NCBI RefSeq assembly: GCF_035582795.1
Contig: NC_134366.1
Span: 27,947,661-28,011,660, forward strand
Source of the DNA: Mycteria americana
Taxonomy: Eukaryota; Chordata; Aves; Ciconiiformes; Ciconiidae
Length of the DNA stretch: 64,000 nucleotides
Direction: 5' to 3'
The notes beneath the pieces were generated by a model. The model did not search any database. It was not told where the DNA came from and saw only the letters and a list, made by a program, of their open reading frames with translations. The translations under genes were made by a program, and so were the position numbers. Shown in pieces: positions 33,346-47,480 of this stretch (position 1 is its first letter; every line of letters starts with the position of its first letter).

Positions 33346-36300
33346 ATTTAGGACTCAAAGAAGCCGTAGGGCAGGTTTGTGGACTTTTTTTAAGAGCTAA
33401 CTGCTTACCACTGCATCAGTAGTCCCACAGTATAGCATTATGCAAAATATGCAATTGAACCCTTTCTTCACCATTTTGCCTCAATTGACTTCCTGATGGT
33501 ACCTAACCATTGCAGTCTGCCTTGTAGATTTTTTTAAAATATAGTTTCTGGTTGTCTTCTCTTCTCCCCCCCCGCCTTTCCCTCCTTGATTCTGGACACT
33601 TCCCTGCAGTTAGTTTTGTTGATGGCCTAGGACATAATTTCCTTTTTTATCCTCATTTTTCTTATTTTCTAGGGCTACATACTTGGCATTTTGCATTACA
33701 TTAAAAAATAGAAAAAGAAAAACAAAGAAGCTGCTTTTTTAATTGTCAGTTTATGAATTCTTGTCATTGTTTTATGTAGAGCATATTCATAACTCTAACG
33801 ACTTAAGAATTTACTGTGGTGTGCTTTTTCCACTGAGTTTACTTTCTTACAGCATTATCTGTGGATTTTGTTTATTGTGGTTTATTACTTGTAGTAAGTA
33901 AATACTGTGTGAAATGTATAGATTCGTATCCATAGAGGCTCTGTAAATGCTGTTCATTCTCTGGTTGTTCTTGTTCTCTCCACAGATCTTTCTGTCTGAT
34001 TTCACTCTTTGCTTTTGATAGCTTGCTTCTTTATTGTGTGAGACAACAAAATCTAGATATGCCATATGTTCCATCGCAGTTTTCCTTAAAACTGTGGCTG
34101 ACACCTGAAAGGAGAGGAAGCATCTTCTCTGGGCTGTGTTGTGTGGAATATCTGCTTCACCTGGCCAACTTACAGGCACGTCTGCTGCCACCCCTTTTTA
34201 GAAGATACACTTGTACACCTAGAAAAGTAAGAATTAAAAGAACAAACTTATTTGTGTATGCAGGTACTTGACTAATAAAATATTGTAGTGGTAATTCATC
34301 AAAAGACTTTGAAAGAGAATTTTTTGTCTTAAAAACTCTATAATTTATTCTTATTTGATAAACATAATGCTCCCAAGGGTGTGGGGCTTGCTTTAACTGG
34401 AAGAATTTTTGCAGTGCAAGGTAGACCTGCCAGGAGGGTGTAGTGAAAATGTTTGTTAAGGGTAAGCATCGCATGACTTCTCTCTGGTATAAGGTATTTT
34501 TTGTTCTCTTTTAAACAAGAGTGGTACTATAAGCATGAAATACTAGATCAAATTCTTTGTCTTTTATTAGTGCTGGAATTCCAAGATACAACATCACTTG
34601 GTGACTTGCTGAATAATAGTTTTCTTTTAATGACTGGCTTGGATTACTTTACTCTGAAAATGAAGGTCAAAATTTTATCTTTTGTCTCACTATCTGAAGA
34701 AAACACCAGCAGTAGAAGAAAAGGAGAACTGTCCCTCATCCCCCTTTCAGACCTCAGATTTGATTAAGTTCCTAAAGTGAAAAAAATGCAATTGTAGAAT
34801 AAGTAACATTTAAAATATCTTACTTCGAAGCAACTGCTTCTGCTAATATCCACGTCCATGTATTTGGTGCAGATGTCGGTGTTACCATCAGAAATAAGAT
34901 ATTTTTGGGACTCCCTGACATTGTGCAGCACTTTGTCATGCTACCGTTATGAACTTGATCGGTAAATTAGCTTAGTAGTACTGATAGTAGATTTCCAGGA
35001 GTTACACCACCGGCTCTGATTCAGCTCACTGAGCTTGCATGCAAGAATTTGTGATGGTACATGATGGGGTATCAAACATGGTGATATGAACTATACTGTG
35101 CTATCCTATGCAAACTGTACTGTGCAAGATTGGCAGGTGACAGCGCTGGAAACTGTCATTGTAACACCACAGAGGTATGTGTTTTCTTCTGCACCATTTA
35201 GTTAGCACATAAAGAACAGAAAATAAGGTATCGACATGCACTGATAACAGGGCAGCTGGACAGACATGATGATGGCAAGGACTCGAAGAAGTGACAGATA
35301 GTAATTTTTCTGCTCTTATGGTGCATTTGGTAGTGATGAACAGAGTGGGCATCAGGAGAGCTGCAAAACTGACGGGCAGCGCTTCCTTTTCTCATGGGTG
35401 TGCTGCAGCAAGTAAAGTCAAAAGAAGCAAACATGAATGGGAAAGTTTGGAACGTACAAAACTTGAAAGTGGTGTAATACAGCAAAATGAGGTGGCACTT
35501 CATGTTAAAAAGCTTGTCAAATTGAGATGACTTAGGGGAGTTTTTCTTAAAGATGGAAGCATAATTATGACAATTAAAAGCTGAGGGGAAACCTCTGCAT
35601 GAATTGCTAGTGCACTTGCCACCTGTGCTAAAAGCCTAGCAGTGAGATTGTAAGGTATTTTTTAGCTAAGATCATAAAAACATCCATGTTGTGGAATAGA
35701 GGGTTTTCAACTGGGTTTTTTTTTTGGTGTTATCACAGCACTGTTGCAGTTTAATGTGGACATGTCTGCAGAACTGCTTCAGTGACTTAGCAATATTTTA
35801 CCTATTTTACAGTCTCACCATACTGATGCAGTGATCTGCACCACAAAGACACTTCTTAATTTCACATCACGGTTAAGGAAAAACATACAGCTTTGTCTAC
35901 AGTCTGCTGTAAGAGAAAGATTCAATAGCTAATCAGCTAGAAGAGAGTGAACCAAAAAAAGGAAGCTACAGCAAACTATCTATGATGAAGAAACAAGATC
36001 TGAGAATTATGGGGAGTACTGGCCTTTACTCTTTGCTCTGACTGTTTTCCCAAAGCAACCAGACCTGGGAATTGCAATCTGTTCTGCAAGGAGCCTAAAA
36101 CAGTGTGCTGAACGTGTAGTCTGCTGTCTAATTTACTAAGTACTGGTGGGATGGTCCCTTCATCCAGTTACAAGAATTGTGTCAGAAAACGTCTACTTTG
36201 GGTAGATCTTGTAACAAAACTGTGAACTGATGCTTTGCTGAAAACAGTTTCAATATCTGGTAGTATTCAAAGAAATGCAAAGCTACTTCCATAAGAAAGC

Positions 36301-39300
36301 AAATGACTTAAAAGTTCCGAACTTTCAGTACTTTTGATGTATAACTAAAAAAAAATCCTGCATTTCTGGGTGACAGTTTATAGCAAATGGCATCAGCTTC
36401 ATGAAAGACAGTGTAGTGCCTTCAGTTGAAAGCAGTTCTTGAGTTTAATTACTAGTCCGCGAGTCTCCTTTGTGTGATCACATCACAACTCTATAAGCTG
36501 ATCAAGGAGATGCTCAGAAAACCTTTGCTACTGCTTAACAGGGTTTCTTACTTACTGATCTTGGAGTGCATGTACATTATCTCATGAAGGCTGGCAGCTT
36601 TTTCAGGTGTGTTGTGAATCTGTAATGAAAATTTATTAAAAAATTTTGGCTGTCCATGCAGTTAATGAGAGCTTGGAGGAAGGAGAGCCATCTTTGCAAC
36701 ACGAGCCTAGGAAGGGGACTGAGACCTCCCTCCATCATTTTCTAGGAGAGGGTCTACCTAAGCATTACACTGTGGATTCCATTGTGTGTTCTTCCACTCT
36801 TTCTGTTGAACGTGGGACCAAAAGAAGCATCTACACAGAAAGAATTTGCAGGTCCTGGCACTGGAAAGAACACAAGGGCAAATATGATTGTGTAGCTTAA
36901 TATTTGAACTGTTCCCCTTCAGCACCAAGGGCAGCTTTGGGATCTGAGATGTGGTGAAAGACTCGTTAAAATGAAATATATAAGGAGCTATTAGATTGAA
37001 AAAGAGATTCTTTGACTTAAAGGGAATTGAATTTTAACTCCCACATAGTGGATGAGTGTTATAGCCACTTGGCCTTTTATATGAAGTGCACTGCTGTCAT
37101 CTCTTCCTCTCCTGGATAGGCTTTAATGAAGAGAGTTAGATCTTTCCCCTTTTTTTGATCAAATGCGACAGTCGCCTGCCTTCAGGAGGCAGTTGTAGGC
37201 TTTGAGCCCTGAGTAAAGGGAGACATCTGTTTGCAGCTCTTATTAGGGCTGGAAGCTGGAAGAAGAAGTCAGAGAGACTGCAGTACTCAATAAATTGATT
37301 CTTGACTCTAGGCAGGGCCTTGGTTGATGTTTGTGCTTACTTTGTGGAGCACCACCCCTATGCAACTTTATTTCCCTTTGGATTTTGTGGGGGGTTTAAG
37401 TGCTCAGCTCCAGATTTTTAATTTAGTCAGTACATAAATGTTGTGTTTTCCTTTGACTGACTGATAAGACCATAAATGCTGTACTGGATTGTAGTTCTCA
37501 GTTAGTGATGATAAATAGTATTTGTTTCTCCAACCTGACTTCTCTTCTGGATGCTTTTCCATGCTGTTTTCTTCAGTCACAGTATCAGTTGAAACCTGAC
37601 TTTTTTTTTAGGTTGTCTCTCCCATTATGCTATTTGAAAGTGGTGGCTGGGAGGTGACAAAGACTAACATTTAACTTCACTACTCTAAAGCAATTTGAAT
37701 GTGGAGCATAATCCCACAGGGGAAAAAAAGATAAATAAAACATCAGTGAATAAAGAAGCTAGAATAATTTTAAAACCAAGATAACCAGGATAGGCTTTCT
37801 TATTCATGTCTTGAAGCCACCCTGGTTTTGATACACAGTCAGGGCCTTATCAAGGTATTCACTTTATGGGTAGAATGTCTCTTTGTCTGCATAATGAATA
37901 TAAATAAGCCCAACAGATAACATAGTAGGGAGAGAAACAGTCAGAGGAAGATGAAATAATGCTCAGTTATGCAACTGGGATTAGTGGAAGAGAGAGTAGA
38001 ACTGAGACCTTCAAATTTTAATGGAAAATAAAAATTGTAAAATTCAGATAACTGCTTTTGGGGAATCTTATGATACTGATGAATCGATGTCCTAATATTA
38101 CAGTTCAGAAGGAAAATATTATTCACCGTTTACAATGTGTGCTCACTGACCTACAGGTAAATGAGGTACAGGTGAAATCTGGGGAAAGAGCCAGGAGCTG
38201 CAGCTACCTGAGTTGGAGCACGTGCCTCCTGCCTGCACCGCTGCTCTGTCCTTCACCATTTTGATTTGAGAGAACTTCTGTGCGCTCTTCTACGTCTCCA
38301 GAACAGATCTCCCACGTTGTCATAGCTCTTTACTAACTGTGAAACCAGGTTTCAGAAACTAAAAAAAGGTGGGTGATGTACTGTGGACAGAATTGTACCT
38401 CACGTGTAACTCTGGCTGACAAGAGTGGGTTTGTTGTCAATGATATCTTGAGCAGAACTGAAACTGAAATTAATATAGAGGAAGTAAAAGAAAGCAGCTT
38501 CAGCTGTGCTTTGAGTTCCTAGTGTTTTTATGATAGTGCTGACTTTCTTCTCTGCAGCAGTCCAATGTGACTTGATACTTGTTTGAAAATACGATCTGTC
38601 ATGGATGTAATTATATGCTTGGCCAATAGAAGTCGGAAACAAATTACAATTCCCAGAATCTGTTCTCCTTTCCTTTGTATAGTGGTATCAAGCTATGTTC
38701 AGGAAACAAAAGAGATTTAAGAGTGGGGGGACTGTCATGGGGAATATGTGTATATATTGCTGCAGGCAGCAGTATAAATTAGGTGTACCTGAATTAAAAT
38801 TAAACAAGACGGGTTGGTACCAAAAGCAGTCTAGTTGTAGTTGTTGGGTGCTCAGTAAAAGACTAATTTACTTTGCAACGCAGTCATATACTTTGTCTTA
38901 TTTTATGTGTTACTTAAAATAAGCCAAGCAAATTCTCCTTACTGAGCCTGCCTGTCCAAACGCTAATTGCTGATAGATGGTTATCGAATTTGCTAATAAT
39001 TATATATTCCTCACAATAAGAGATTGTGAACTTCTTTGATGCTTTCACAGAATTTTATTCATGGTAATTCAAGGATGTAGTTTAGAAAGCTTCCAATTTG
39101 AAGACAAAACTCCTTTCATGATTGAATTGAGTATCTAGGATCCTGCATGCAACTAAATAAATGTGTGTGATGTCCTCCATATACCAGAGGACGCAGGCGC
39201 AGGCTTCTGGTAAGCTTTTTTTCAGAATGCAACATTTGAAGAATCAGAGATTTTTATCTTGTGGTTGGAGGGGACGGCTGGTTCATCTTTATGTCATTCT

Positions 39301-42300
39301 GTAGAGGCAGCTGTATGTTGGTTTACGTCTTTTGCAGATGGTGGCCTTTTTTTTTTTTTTTTTTTCCTGTGGTGGTTTAAAGTATGTTTACACAGCAAAT
39401 ACAGTGACTATTCCTGTGCTAACCTATGACTGAAGGTGCTGGGAAGCTTGATGCAGAGATGTTAAGCTAACAAAATTATTCCATCCCATTGAGAAGTTCT
39501 CTGGACTTCCAGTCTTTTAAGTGTCTTAGAGGATGAGAAGACCTAGGGGGGTTTTTTGTGCTACTGTGTGCCACAGACTTGATTTTTTGATTTTTTTTTT
39601 TTTTGTTTCCATTTTGCTAAATTGTGGGCAGATGTAGAAGGACAGTAGAATCTGGCGGTTAGTGAGACGCAAATTAACACCTCCCCCCAGTGCGATGAAT
39701 TCTCCTTAGCCAAGCTAAAAGTTTGGGTTTGGGTGTTTGTGTTTTTGTTTTTGGTTTTTTTTTTTTTTTTTTCTTTGTGGATATCTTAAGAAAATGTATT
39801 GCTTATTGTGTTCTTAAGTAGTTTTCAGAGTCATTATATAACGTGGAGGATTTTATGTTTGAATCTGCACAAGGTATTTTTGCCGTTATGTGGGGTTATC
39901 TTGCTGCTATATCAAACTTTTTTCTGGTACTGCAAATTAAGACATTAGTACACAAGAAGCATGTAACAGCACACAAGAATTTGATGTGATTTAGGACTAT
40001 TTGCACTGAGTGCAAAGGTATGCAAAGCTGTTTCAGTTTATATTCTTACAGAAGCCCCCTGAATTTTTGCAGTAGGTGATGGTGTTTCTAGTTGCGAAGC
40101 AGTTTACAGGATTGAGCTCTGAGAAGTATTTCAGATATTATGAGCTGGTCTTTTCTCTCCCAGGACTTTTCAAAAGCTTTCAGAAATACTATTTGGAGCA
40201 CTGAAAAAGAAAACTAACATAGTTTCCCACAGTATAGAGTAACAAAAGTGAATCCATTGCATATAATATGCCATGGTGATGTATATAAAATAAATAAAAT
40301 GAACTACCCAATTTAGGTCCTGACACAAAGACAGACTTTGTCTCTCACGTGCCCCTGTATTGTGGCCTTGTGCCCTGACTGCATGTCAGAGTTTCTGGCC
40401 CATCTGGGAAACAGCAGACGCTTGGCAGCAACTCATCACATTTTCCAGAAAGCCCTTCTTCCACCTCTGTAGAAGAAAACCGTCCTCTCCTCCCTGTGCT
40501 ACTGGTGGCAGCAGACTGGGAGGAACTTTCCTGTTTTGCATACAATATCATCTTTTTTTTTCAGACTGCCTGTGTGCATACATGCATGCCTTCAGTTAAA
40601 AACCTTGTCTGCAAATATATATTGTTTGTGTTTTGCCTTGAGTTCAAATTGCAGTGTGGATTGATACTGCAAATTGATACATGTTGTGCAATTTGTGCAA
40701 GAGGAGAAAGCAAACAACACCTAGAAGGTGCTATCTAAGGCCAGCTATTTTTATTTCTCTGTTATGTTTTAATTTGCTCCAAATGATGGGTTTCTCTGTG
40801 GCTGAAACACTTGCGCCTTCCAGTTTGCACAGCCAATTTAAACATTTGCTGAATCATGGCATTCAAATAAAAAATTGCAAATGTCAGGTACCATATTTAG
40901 TGATACTTAAGTCTGTACATATAAATTAAACAGTTAAATAAAAAAAATATTTTGCTGCATTGTAATTAACTGTATTTCTAGGGATTGCATTGCCTAAAGC
41001 TCTAAAACCTGGAAAAAAAAAATCATCAGGCTTCAGAAGTTTGGTGTTGTTGAGCTCACCTATTTTCAGCAGCATTTGTTGTGGAACTTAACTGAGGACC
41101 TGTGAAGGCCTAATACTCATACTTCAGCCATCTCCATTAATGGTTTTAAACACTTCCCAGATTTCCTGTTCCTGCCGGGGTCCATGTCCCTGATTTACCA
41201 TACCCGATGGCAATGCAGCAGAAACCTGGGAGGCAGTTTGGGTTGCACGAGCACTGAAGGATTTGATCTCCTGCTCATGCTTGCAGTGTTCAGTGAGAAG
41301 TACCATCTCTTCTAGCCCCACCTCAGGTGTATCGTTCATGAGCTTGCAGTTTAAACATTAGAAACACTGCTCTAAATAATACTATTCTACTTTGTGTCAA
41401 ATAAGTAAATCTTAGGCTTATCTGAATAGCTACAGTTCAGCAACTTCTATTTCTGCATGGTACCTCCTAAATTTTTTTAGATACTTATCACCCTGATGAC
41501 TTCCCCATGGTTAGTCCAGTTACCTTGGAAACCAGTTTACCCGCACATCTAATCTCTGAACTGATGAAATAATATGTACTGCCTGCAAATCAATTTGAAG
41601 AAAGCTTTCTCCTGTTTTAATTGAAGAATGTTAATCTCTTTGTTCCAGAAGTATCAGAATTTCAGAGGGTTTTTTAGGTTCAATTAAAATGTTTTGCTCA
41701 TTTTTCATTTTAGTCCTTGAAAACACGACAAAGAGGATTAACCTTATTGTACATTTTGAAAAAGATGTAAATATCTCTTATGACCCACTGCTTGCAAATG
41801 TAAGAATTAAAAAAATGCAGAGACACACAAAGCTGTTTGCTAATGGCTGAGGCTACATTATGCAGCTGTTGAATCAGTGTGGCAGCAGAATTTCACTGCA
41901 TAATGGTAGTTCAGAAATGCCTTGTATAGTTGTGGCATAGCTCTTGCACGGTGTCGCAAAGGGGAATTGAACACGTAAAGCTCCTGCCCGGGCACTGGTG
42001 AGGAGGATGGGCTGTGCCTCTGCTTTGTTATCCACATGGCTCCAGGCTTCCTTGGAATGGACTATCCTGAAAGCAGTATTTTTCTTGTCTTCAATGAGAT
42101 AGGGGGGAAAAAAAGGAACAAAAATTACTACTTTTTCTTCCCTTTAGCTTTTCCTTTAGTTTTCACTGTGTACTTGCTGGTCTTATGTTCATCTCCACAC
42201 TATTACAATTTCATTTTTTAACTTGCGTAACAAATGAACACTAAAAGTTGTCTCCAGCTTTGCGGGCATAACATAGAAACACTGATTTTTCTCATTATCT

Positions 42301-43440
42301 TCTGATAGTTTATTCTAATGATATTAAGATTTATTAAACTTTTTTTTTTAGTTTTTTTTAGGTTTTAGCTGGAATGTGGAAGTTGAATAATGTTATTCTG
42401 AATCAGAATAATATTTTATTTTCAATGTAAACTTATTTATCTGTTGTTTCTGGGGACCTTTTCTGAAAATTAAACTACTGATAAGAGAAAGTGCTCTCTC
42501 AGACTTCATTGTGGTGTCAGGCTATCTAAGCAGAACTATTTATGCTTATGTCTTCCAGTGTATTTGAGATTATGCTTTTTGATAGTTTATATAGCAAAAT
42601 CATACATCGTGTGACACAAATGATTTTTTTAAAAGTAATTTGTCAATTTTAAGCATATGCTGAATTGTGGTAAAAATATTTTCTTTGCAGTGGTACAATA
42701 AATAGTTGATCTACTGTTTTCTCATTCATGTTTTTTTCAGTATGGTCATCTGCTTCTCCTTCTTTTTGACACATTCAGGTCATTGACGCATTTCCTGAGG
42801 GTGATCAGGGCTTTCATATATAGTTAGATATGTTTATTCCAGAATTCAGGTAACAAAGTTTCATCCTGAAAATTTATGTAGAGTCAAAGAGTTTGTAGAA
42901 TTTTTAATAGGATTTTTTTTTCCCAAAAAGCTTTATCAAGTTTACAAACTGCTTAATTGGGACGAGGAACATTAGAGAGCAGGATTTATAGACTTAGCTG
43001 GAAAGAAATGCAGTTTTTCTTGTTTGATTAGTCTACTTATGGTTACCAGCTAAGATTCTAATAATTAGAGACCAAAGATTTGGCGATAGGATTTAAGAGG
43101 AAATTTTGTTAGAGTTCATAAAAAGTCTCTTAAAAAATTAAGTTGTTGGTGGAAAGTGTATGTAGAATCTATTGTGATGAATTACTTCCTGCTTTTCCCC
43201 ATTCCTCTGGGAGAAAATAAGTGTGTAAATTGCATGTCTGGTACTTCTTTGTTACTTGGAAAAAAAACAGGATACCTGAAATCGGGAGAAACCATGCTAT
43301 AGCTTGAAATGATAGATTCTCAGTTGGTGCAAATGTACACTAAAGCAGATTTAACTATGTTAATTTTTATCTACTAAAGTCCCAATTATAGATGTGATAT
43401 TTTCCAATGTTTTAAAAGCATTTAAAATAAAGAAGAAGGT
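33346..43440. other. PPP1R9A: PPP1R9A intron, 10 kb largely free of recognisable repeats
   Basis: No neurabin coding exon, RNA gene or CR1 tail was recognised. Visible low-complexity elements are three T tracts at 39347-39365, 39591-39604 and 39755-39772. Scattered short open frames (up to about 114 codons) are unrecognised. Confidence 0.5.
39347..39772. repeat. Cluster of three poly-T tracts
   Basis: Runs of 19, 14 and about 18 T occur within 430 bases, the last preceded by a GTTT-rich stretch. On the - strand they would be A tails, but no retroposon body was recognised upstream of any of them. Confidence 0.6.
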
Positions 43441-44283
43441 TATCAGGAGTAGTTAGCATAGATTCACCAAGGGGAAATCATGCTTGACCAACCTAATACC
43501 ACCTACGATGAAATGACTGACCTGGTAGATGAGGGGAGAGCGGTGTATCTTGTCTATCTTGATTTAATTAAGGCTTTCAGCACTGTCTTCCATAACATCT
43601 TCACAGAGAATCTGATGAAGTGTGGGCTGGATGAGCAGACAGTGAGGTGGGCTGAAAACTGGGTGAATGGCTGAGCTCAGAGGCACAAAGTCTAGTTGGA
43701 GTACAGTAACTAGCAGTCTACCCCAGGGTCAATACTGGGCCCAGTCCTGTTCAACATCTTCATTAATTACCTGGATGATGGGGCAGAGTGTACCCTCAGC
43801 AAGTTTGCTGATGGTGCAAATCTGTGAGGAGTTACCGATATGCCAGAGGGTTGTGCTGCCATGCAGAGGGATCTCGACAGGAGAAATGGGTGGAGGGGAA
43901 CCTCATGAAGCTCAACAAAGAGAAGTGCAAAGTACTGCACCTGGGGGGGAACAACCCCATATACCAGTATATGCTGGGGGGCTGCCCAGCTGGAAAGCAG
44001 CTTTGCAGAAGAGGATTTGGGGTCCTGGTGGACACCAAGTTGAACATGGGCCAGCGACATGCCATTTGTCTGTACATAAGGAAAAACTGTTTTACTGTGA
44101 GGGTCACTGAGCACTGATACAGGTTGCCCAGAGAGATTGTGAAGTCTCTGTTCTCGGAGATACTCAAAAGCTGTCTGGACATGGTCCTAGGCAGCTGGCT
44201 CTAGGTGGCCCTGCTTGAGCAGGGGGGTTGGACTGGATGACTTCCAGAGGTCCCTACCAACATCAACCATTCTGTGAATCTGT
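43441..44283 (+). mobile_element. CR1 LINE copy, 5'-truncated with an internal deletion
   Basis: It begins in ORF2 near GATTCACCAAGGGGAAATC (43460) and runs through the reverse-transcriptase motif A region. The frame at 43480-43674 reads YLDLIKAFSTVFH; the first Asp is kept, but the Asp usual after AF is Ser. The copy ends CATCAACCATTCTGTGAATCTG at about 44283. It jumps near 44062-44080 from the GGCCAGCGACATGCC block to the GGAAAAACTGTTTTACTG block, losing the segment that the 30.5-kb copy keeps. The block AGGATTTGGGGTCCTGGTGG is identical in the two copies. Confidence 0.9.
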
Positions 44284-46923
44284 AAAACTTGTTTGGAGTA
44301 TTTCTGTAACTTCAGATAACAGCCGTTTTCTTCCTGCCAGTGCTGTAGAATTGTAAGTTAGGTAGCAAACTGGGCAAACAGGTCACGTCAGTGAGTAGGT
44401 TGAAAACAGAGCAGTCAAGCTAGTGAGAAATTACTGGGTAGACATTCTCAAGACTTGAAGAATGTTCTCGTTAGTGATGCTGACCAAAAAAACAACTGTG
44501 GAGATAGTTGGTTGTGTAAAATTTGGAGATGTAAACAATATAGAAAAAGAAGAACCAGTTGATCTTGAAGATTGGTGTAACAGACATGAGATTACAGTCA
44601 GTCGAAAGGGCACTTTTGGGTTTATGACTGACACCTCCTGGAAATTCAGGAGAAAGGAGGAAATACCTGGATTTGCTGTTGATGGTAGGACTAGTACAAT
44701 TAGTCTATTGCGGCTATGTAGCCATGTACAAAGCAAGTGTGTGTTTAGAGAGATACAGTGAGGTATTTCTAGTACAGGTGGTGAAGCGCTGGGAAAACCT
44801 ACCCTGAGTGACTGTTTACAGTTCCAGTCTCTTGCATTTAAGAAACTTGACTTTGCACTGGAATGAACAGGTAGACAGAGCTGACAATAATGGGATCCAA
44901 GAGAGCTGTGAGTGAATTTGGGATGGGAAGTAGAGGACAGTTGTTAATACCAGACCAATGCGCCTTGAATCTTTATATTGGGGTAGAAGACATAGAAATA
45001 GTATTAAGGCAGACTTCAGTAAGTTCATGAAAGAGATTATAAAGTACCGCAGGAGCAGGGTTTGGTCTGAGAATTAGAAGGGACCTCTTGGTTTCTGTTC
45101 ATGTTACAGTGTCCTAAATGAAATGTCTTAACTTCTCTCTATGTGCTGGATCAAGCCAGTGACAGAAGAAATTAATGCTTGCAGAAGGATGCTTTTCCAC
45201 TTCATTTTGGCAGGTTTATCACACAAGAGCTATGGATTTTTCTAATGTGTTAGAACTGACAAATTTGTCAGCTGTAAAATGCCACTGATATCAAGTATAG
45301 TTCTGTTTGCATAGCGAAGCTCATTCTCTATGAAAAAACTACAGTAGAGCTATCCTGCTTTCTGTCAGAGGAATTAATTAACTTGAACTGAGAAACCTGG
45401 AACCTGAGATTTCTGGTGTGATTGCAGCAGTGGATGCTGCCTCAAAGTACAGGGCTAAATACTTCAGTGGACAGCTGGGCACCTTGCCTTCTTTTGCTGC
45501 ATTCTTCTCCATATGCATTTCTAGGCAAATACACGGTGAGCCAGCTTTCCATTGGGAACAGCTGATTCACAGTCTCTCCAGGTCACAGACAAGCCTGAAT
45601 AATGAGAAAAAGAAACCCTGTTAGTAGAGAAGGAAGGGCGTTTTTCTTCTGGAATATCAATATTTCAGTTTTCATGTATTTATGGGTACAGGTGAGTAAA
45701 GCATCTCTGAAGTTCATCCAGACCTAATACTTCCATTTTTGATTGAGGTGGTTCTAAGCCACCTAGTTTTGTATTCTGGATTGAAGTACAGAAAAAAACC
45801 CACCAGGTTGTTAAACAATCTACCTGAGTGTTACCTCACTAAGAGTAGATCTAGTAGAAAAGTAGGTAAAAGCTGTTGTGAGGTAGTCACCTTACAGTTT
45901 ATGGTCAATGACAATCTAGTCAATGTAGTTAATATCATCCTGAGGGAGATGTCTGAAACAGGTAGATGAATTAGTTTGCAAATGGGCCTGTTTCTTCTCT
46001 ACATTGACTGTGAAGTTGGCCTTAGCTATTAAAATACTGAAAATTAAAGAAAACTGAACTGCAGTGTGACAGGTAACCTGAGATAGACTATGCCATTACT
46101 TGACAGTTCATACTATCCTGTAAGAACTTCAAATACATTAGGAGTCTGTTTTTAATAGCATTTGTAACTAAAATAAAATAGCAGACTGTAGAAATACCTT
46201 CTTTCTCCGGGGTTATTAGATTCAGTATCTGGATACCTAAGAACTCAAAAGTAACACAGACTTTTTCAAATTACGTCATTAACGACTCTGAGCCTTGGTA
46301 TTGGGTCTTGGTATCACAGTTGTGTTGACAAGATAGTTTATCTTCTCTTGTCCTTGGACCCTACCTATTAAATTCCTAGGTTCTTGTTGGAAAAGTGTCT
46401 TTTAGAGTATGACCACCTCATTAATTATCTTAGATATGCACAAGGAAATGGAAGTTGTGTTCTGTGGGACTTTTCTAAATGCCAGTTGCTAGTCAGAGCA
46501 ATCACAGCAGTGGGATTATTACACGTAGTATTTAATGGCATATTTCTGCACAACTTCAGAACTTTGCGGTAATTGGAACCATTCATTGTTTTTATTTCAG
46601 TAAAAGACCAAAATAGCTGTACAGGTAGTATATAGATATACTTTCTAAAATTTAGAAACAGCATTTGAGAAGACGTAACCAAAAAAAAAAAAAAATCTAG
46701 TGTTAAATTAGTGTTAATAATTTGGGAGGAGTTTTCTCTCAAGTATTTCACAAGTTTTTCACTTCTTCAGTCGTCATTAAGTTAAAAGGATTTTAGTGTG
46801 CTTCAAGAGTGGGAGAGAGAGTTTTTTCTCTTATTAGTATTCTCTATTACATTACCACATACTTGCATTTACTTTACTTCTCTTGCAAAGTGCTGTATGT
46901 CTGAATAAATTATGTACTGAATT
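44284..46923. other. PPP1R9A intron between CR1 copies
   Basis: No exon or RNA gene was recognised. A 99-codon open frame on the + strand (44462-44761) directly downstream of the CR1 copy has a reasonable amino-acid mix but no family I know. A 15-A run lies at 46681-46695. Confidence 0.45.
46681..46695 (+). repeat. Run of 15 A
   Basis: A homopolymer in AT-rich intron, about 230 bases before the minus-strand CR1 copy. No associated retroposon body was recognised. Confidence 0.8.
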
Positions 46924-47480
46924 ATCATAGAATCGTAGAATACCAGCTTGGAAGGGACCTCAAGGATCATCTGGTCCAACCTTTCTTGGCAAAAGCACGG
47001 CCTAGGCAAGATGGCCCAGCACCCTGTCCAGCTGAATCTTAAAAGTGTCCAGTGTTGGGGAATCCACCACTTCCCTGGGGAGATTACTCCAATGGCTGAT
47101 GGCTCGCATTGTGAAAAATTTTCCTCTTGTGTCCAGTCGGAATCTGCCCAGGAGTAACTTGTGCCCATTACCCCTCACCTTTTCAATGCAAGCCCTTGTA
47201 AAAAGGGAGTCTCCATCTTCTTTGTAGCCACCCTTTAAATACTGGAACGTGGTGATAAGGTCTCCCCTAAGCCGCCTTTTCTCAAGGCTGAACAAACCCA
47301 GTTCTCTCAGCCTTTCCTCATGGGGCACGCTTCCCAGTCCTTTGAGCATCTTTGTGGCCCTTCTCTGGACCCTCTTCAGCCTGTCCACATCTTTTTTTGT
47401 ATAGTGGGGACCAAAACTGAACACAGTATTCCAAGTGTGGCCTGACAAGGGCTGAGTAGAGTGGGATAATGACTTCTTTA
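46924..47480 (-). mobile_element. CR1 LINE copy, 5'-truncated, minus strand
   Basis: The + strand begins with the inverted tail TCATAGAATCGTAGAATACC, then GGAAGGGACCTCAAGGATCATC. On the - strand, ORF2 C-terminal text is well preserved from 47448 down to 47002 ([13 protein letters not shown]-, [18 protein letters not shown]-, RGNGHKLL-, WSNLPREVV-like segments). The more N-terminal [15 protein letters not shown]-like text is in another frame, so a frameshift lies near 47400. Only the last quarter of the element remains. It differs clearly in subfamily from the two + strand copies at 30.5 and 43.4 kb. Confidence 0.9.

Noticed and set aside
39238-39290. GAATCAGAGA...GGTTGGAGGGGAC, resembling an inverted CR1 tail
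   Set aside because: Only scattered similarity to the CR1 end, and the diagnostic CCTTCCAACCT complement is not intact.
44462-44761. 99-codon + strand frame after the CR1 copy
   Set aside because: There is no recognisable family, no splice context and no conservation evidence. It could be chance in an intron.
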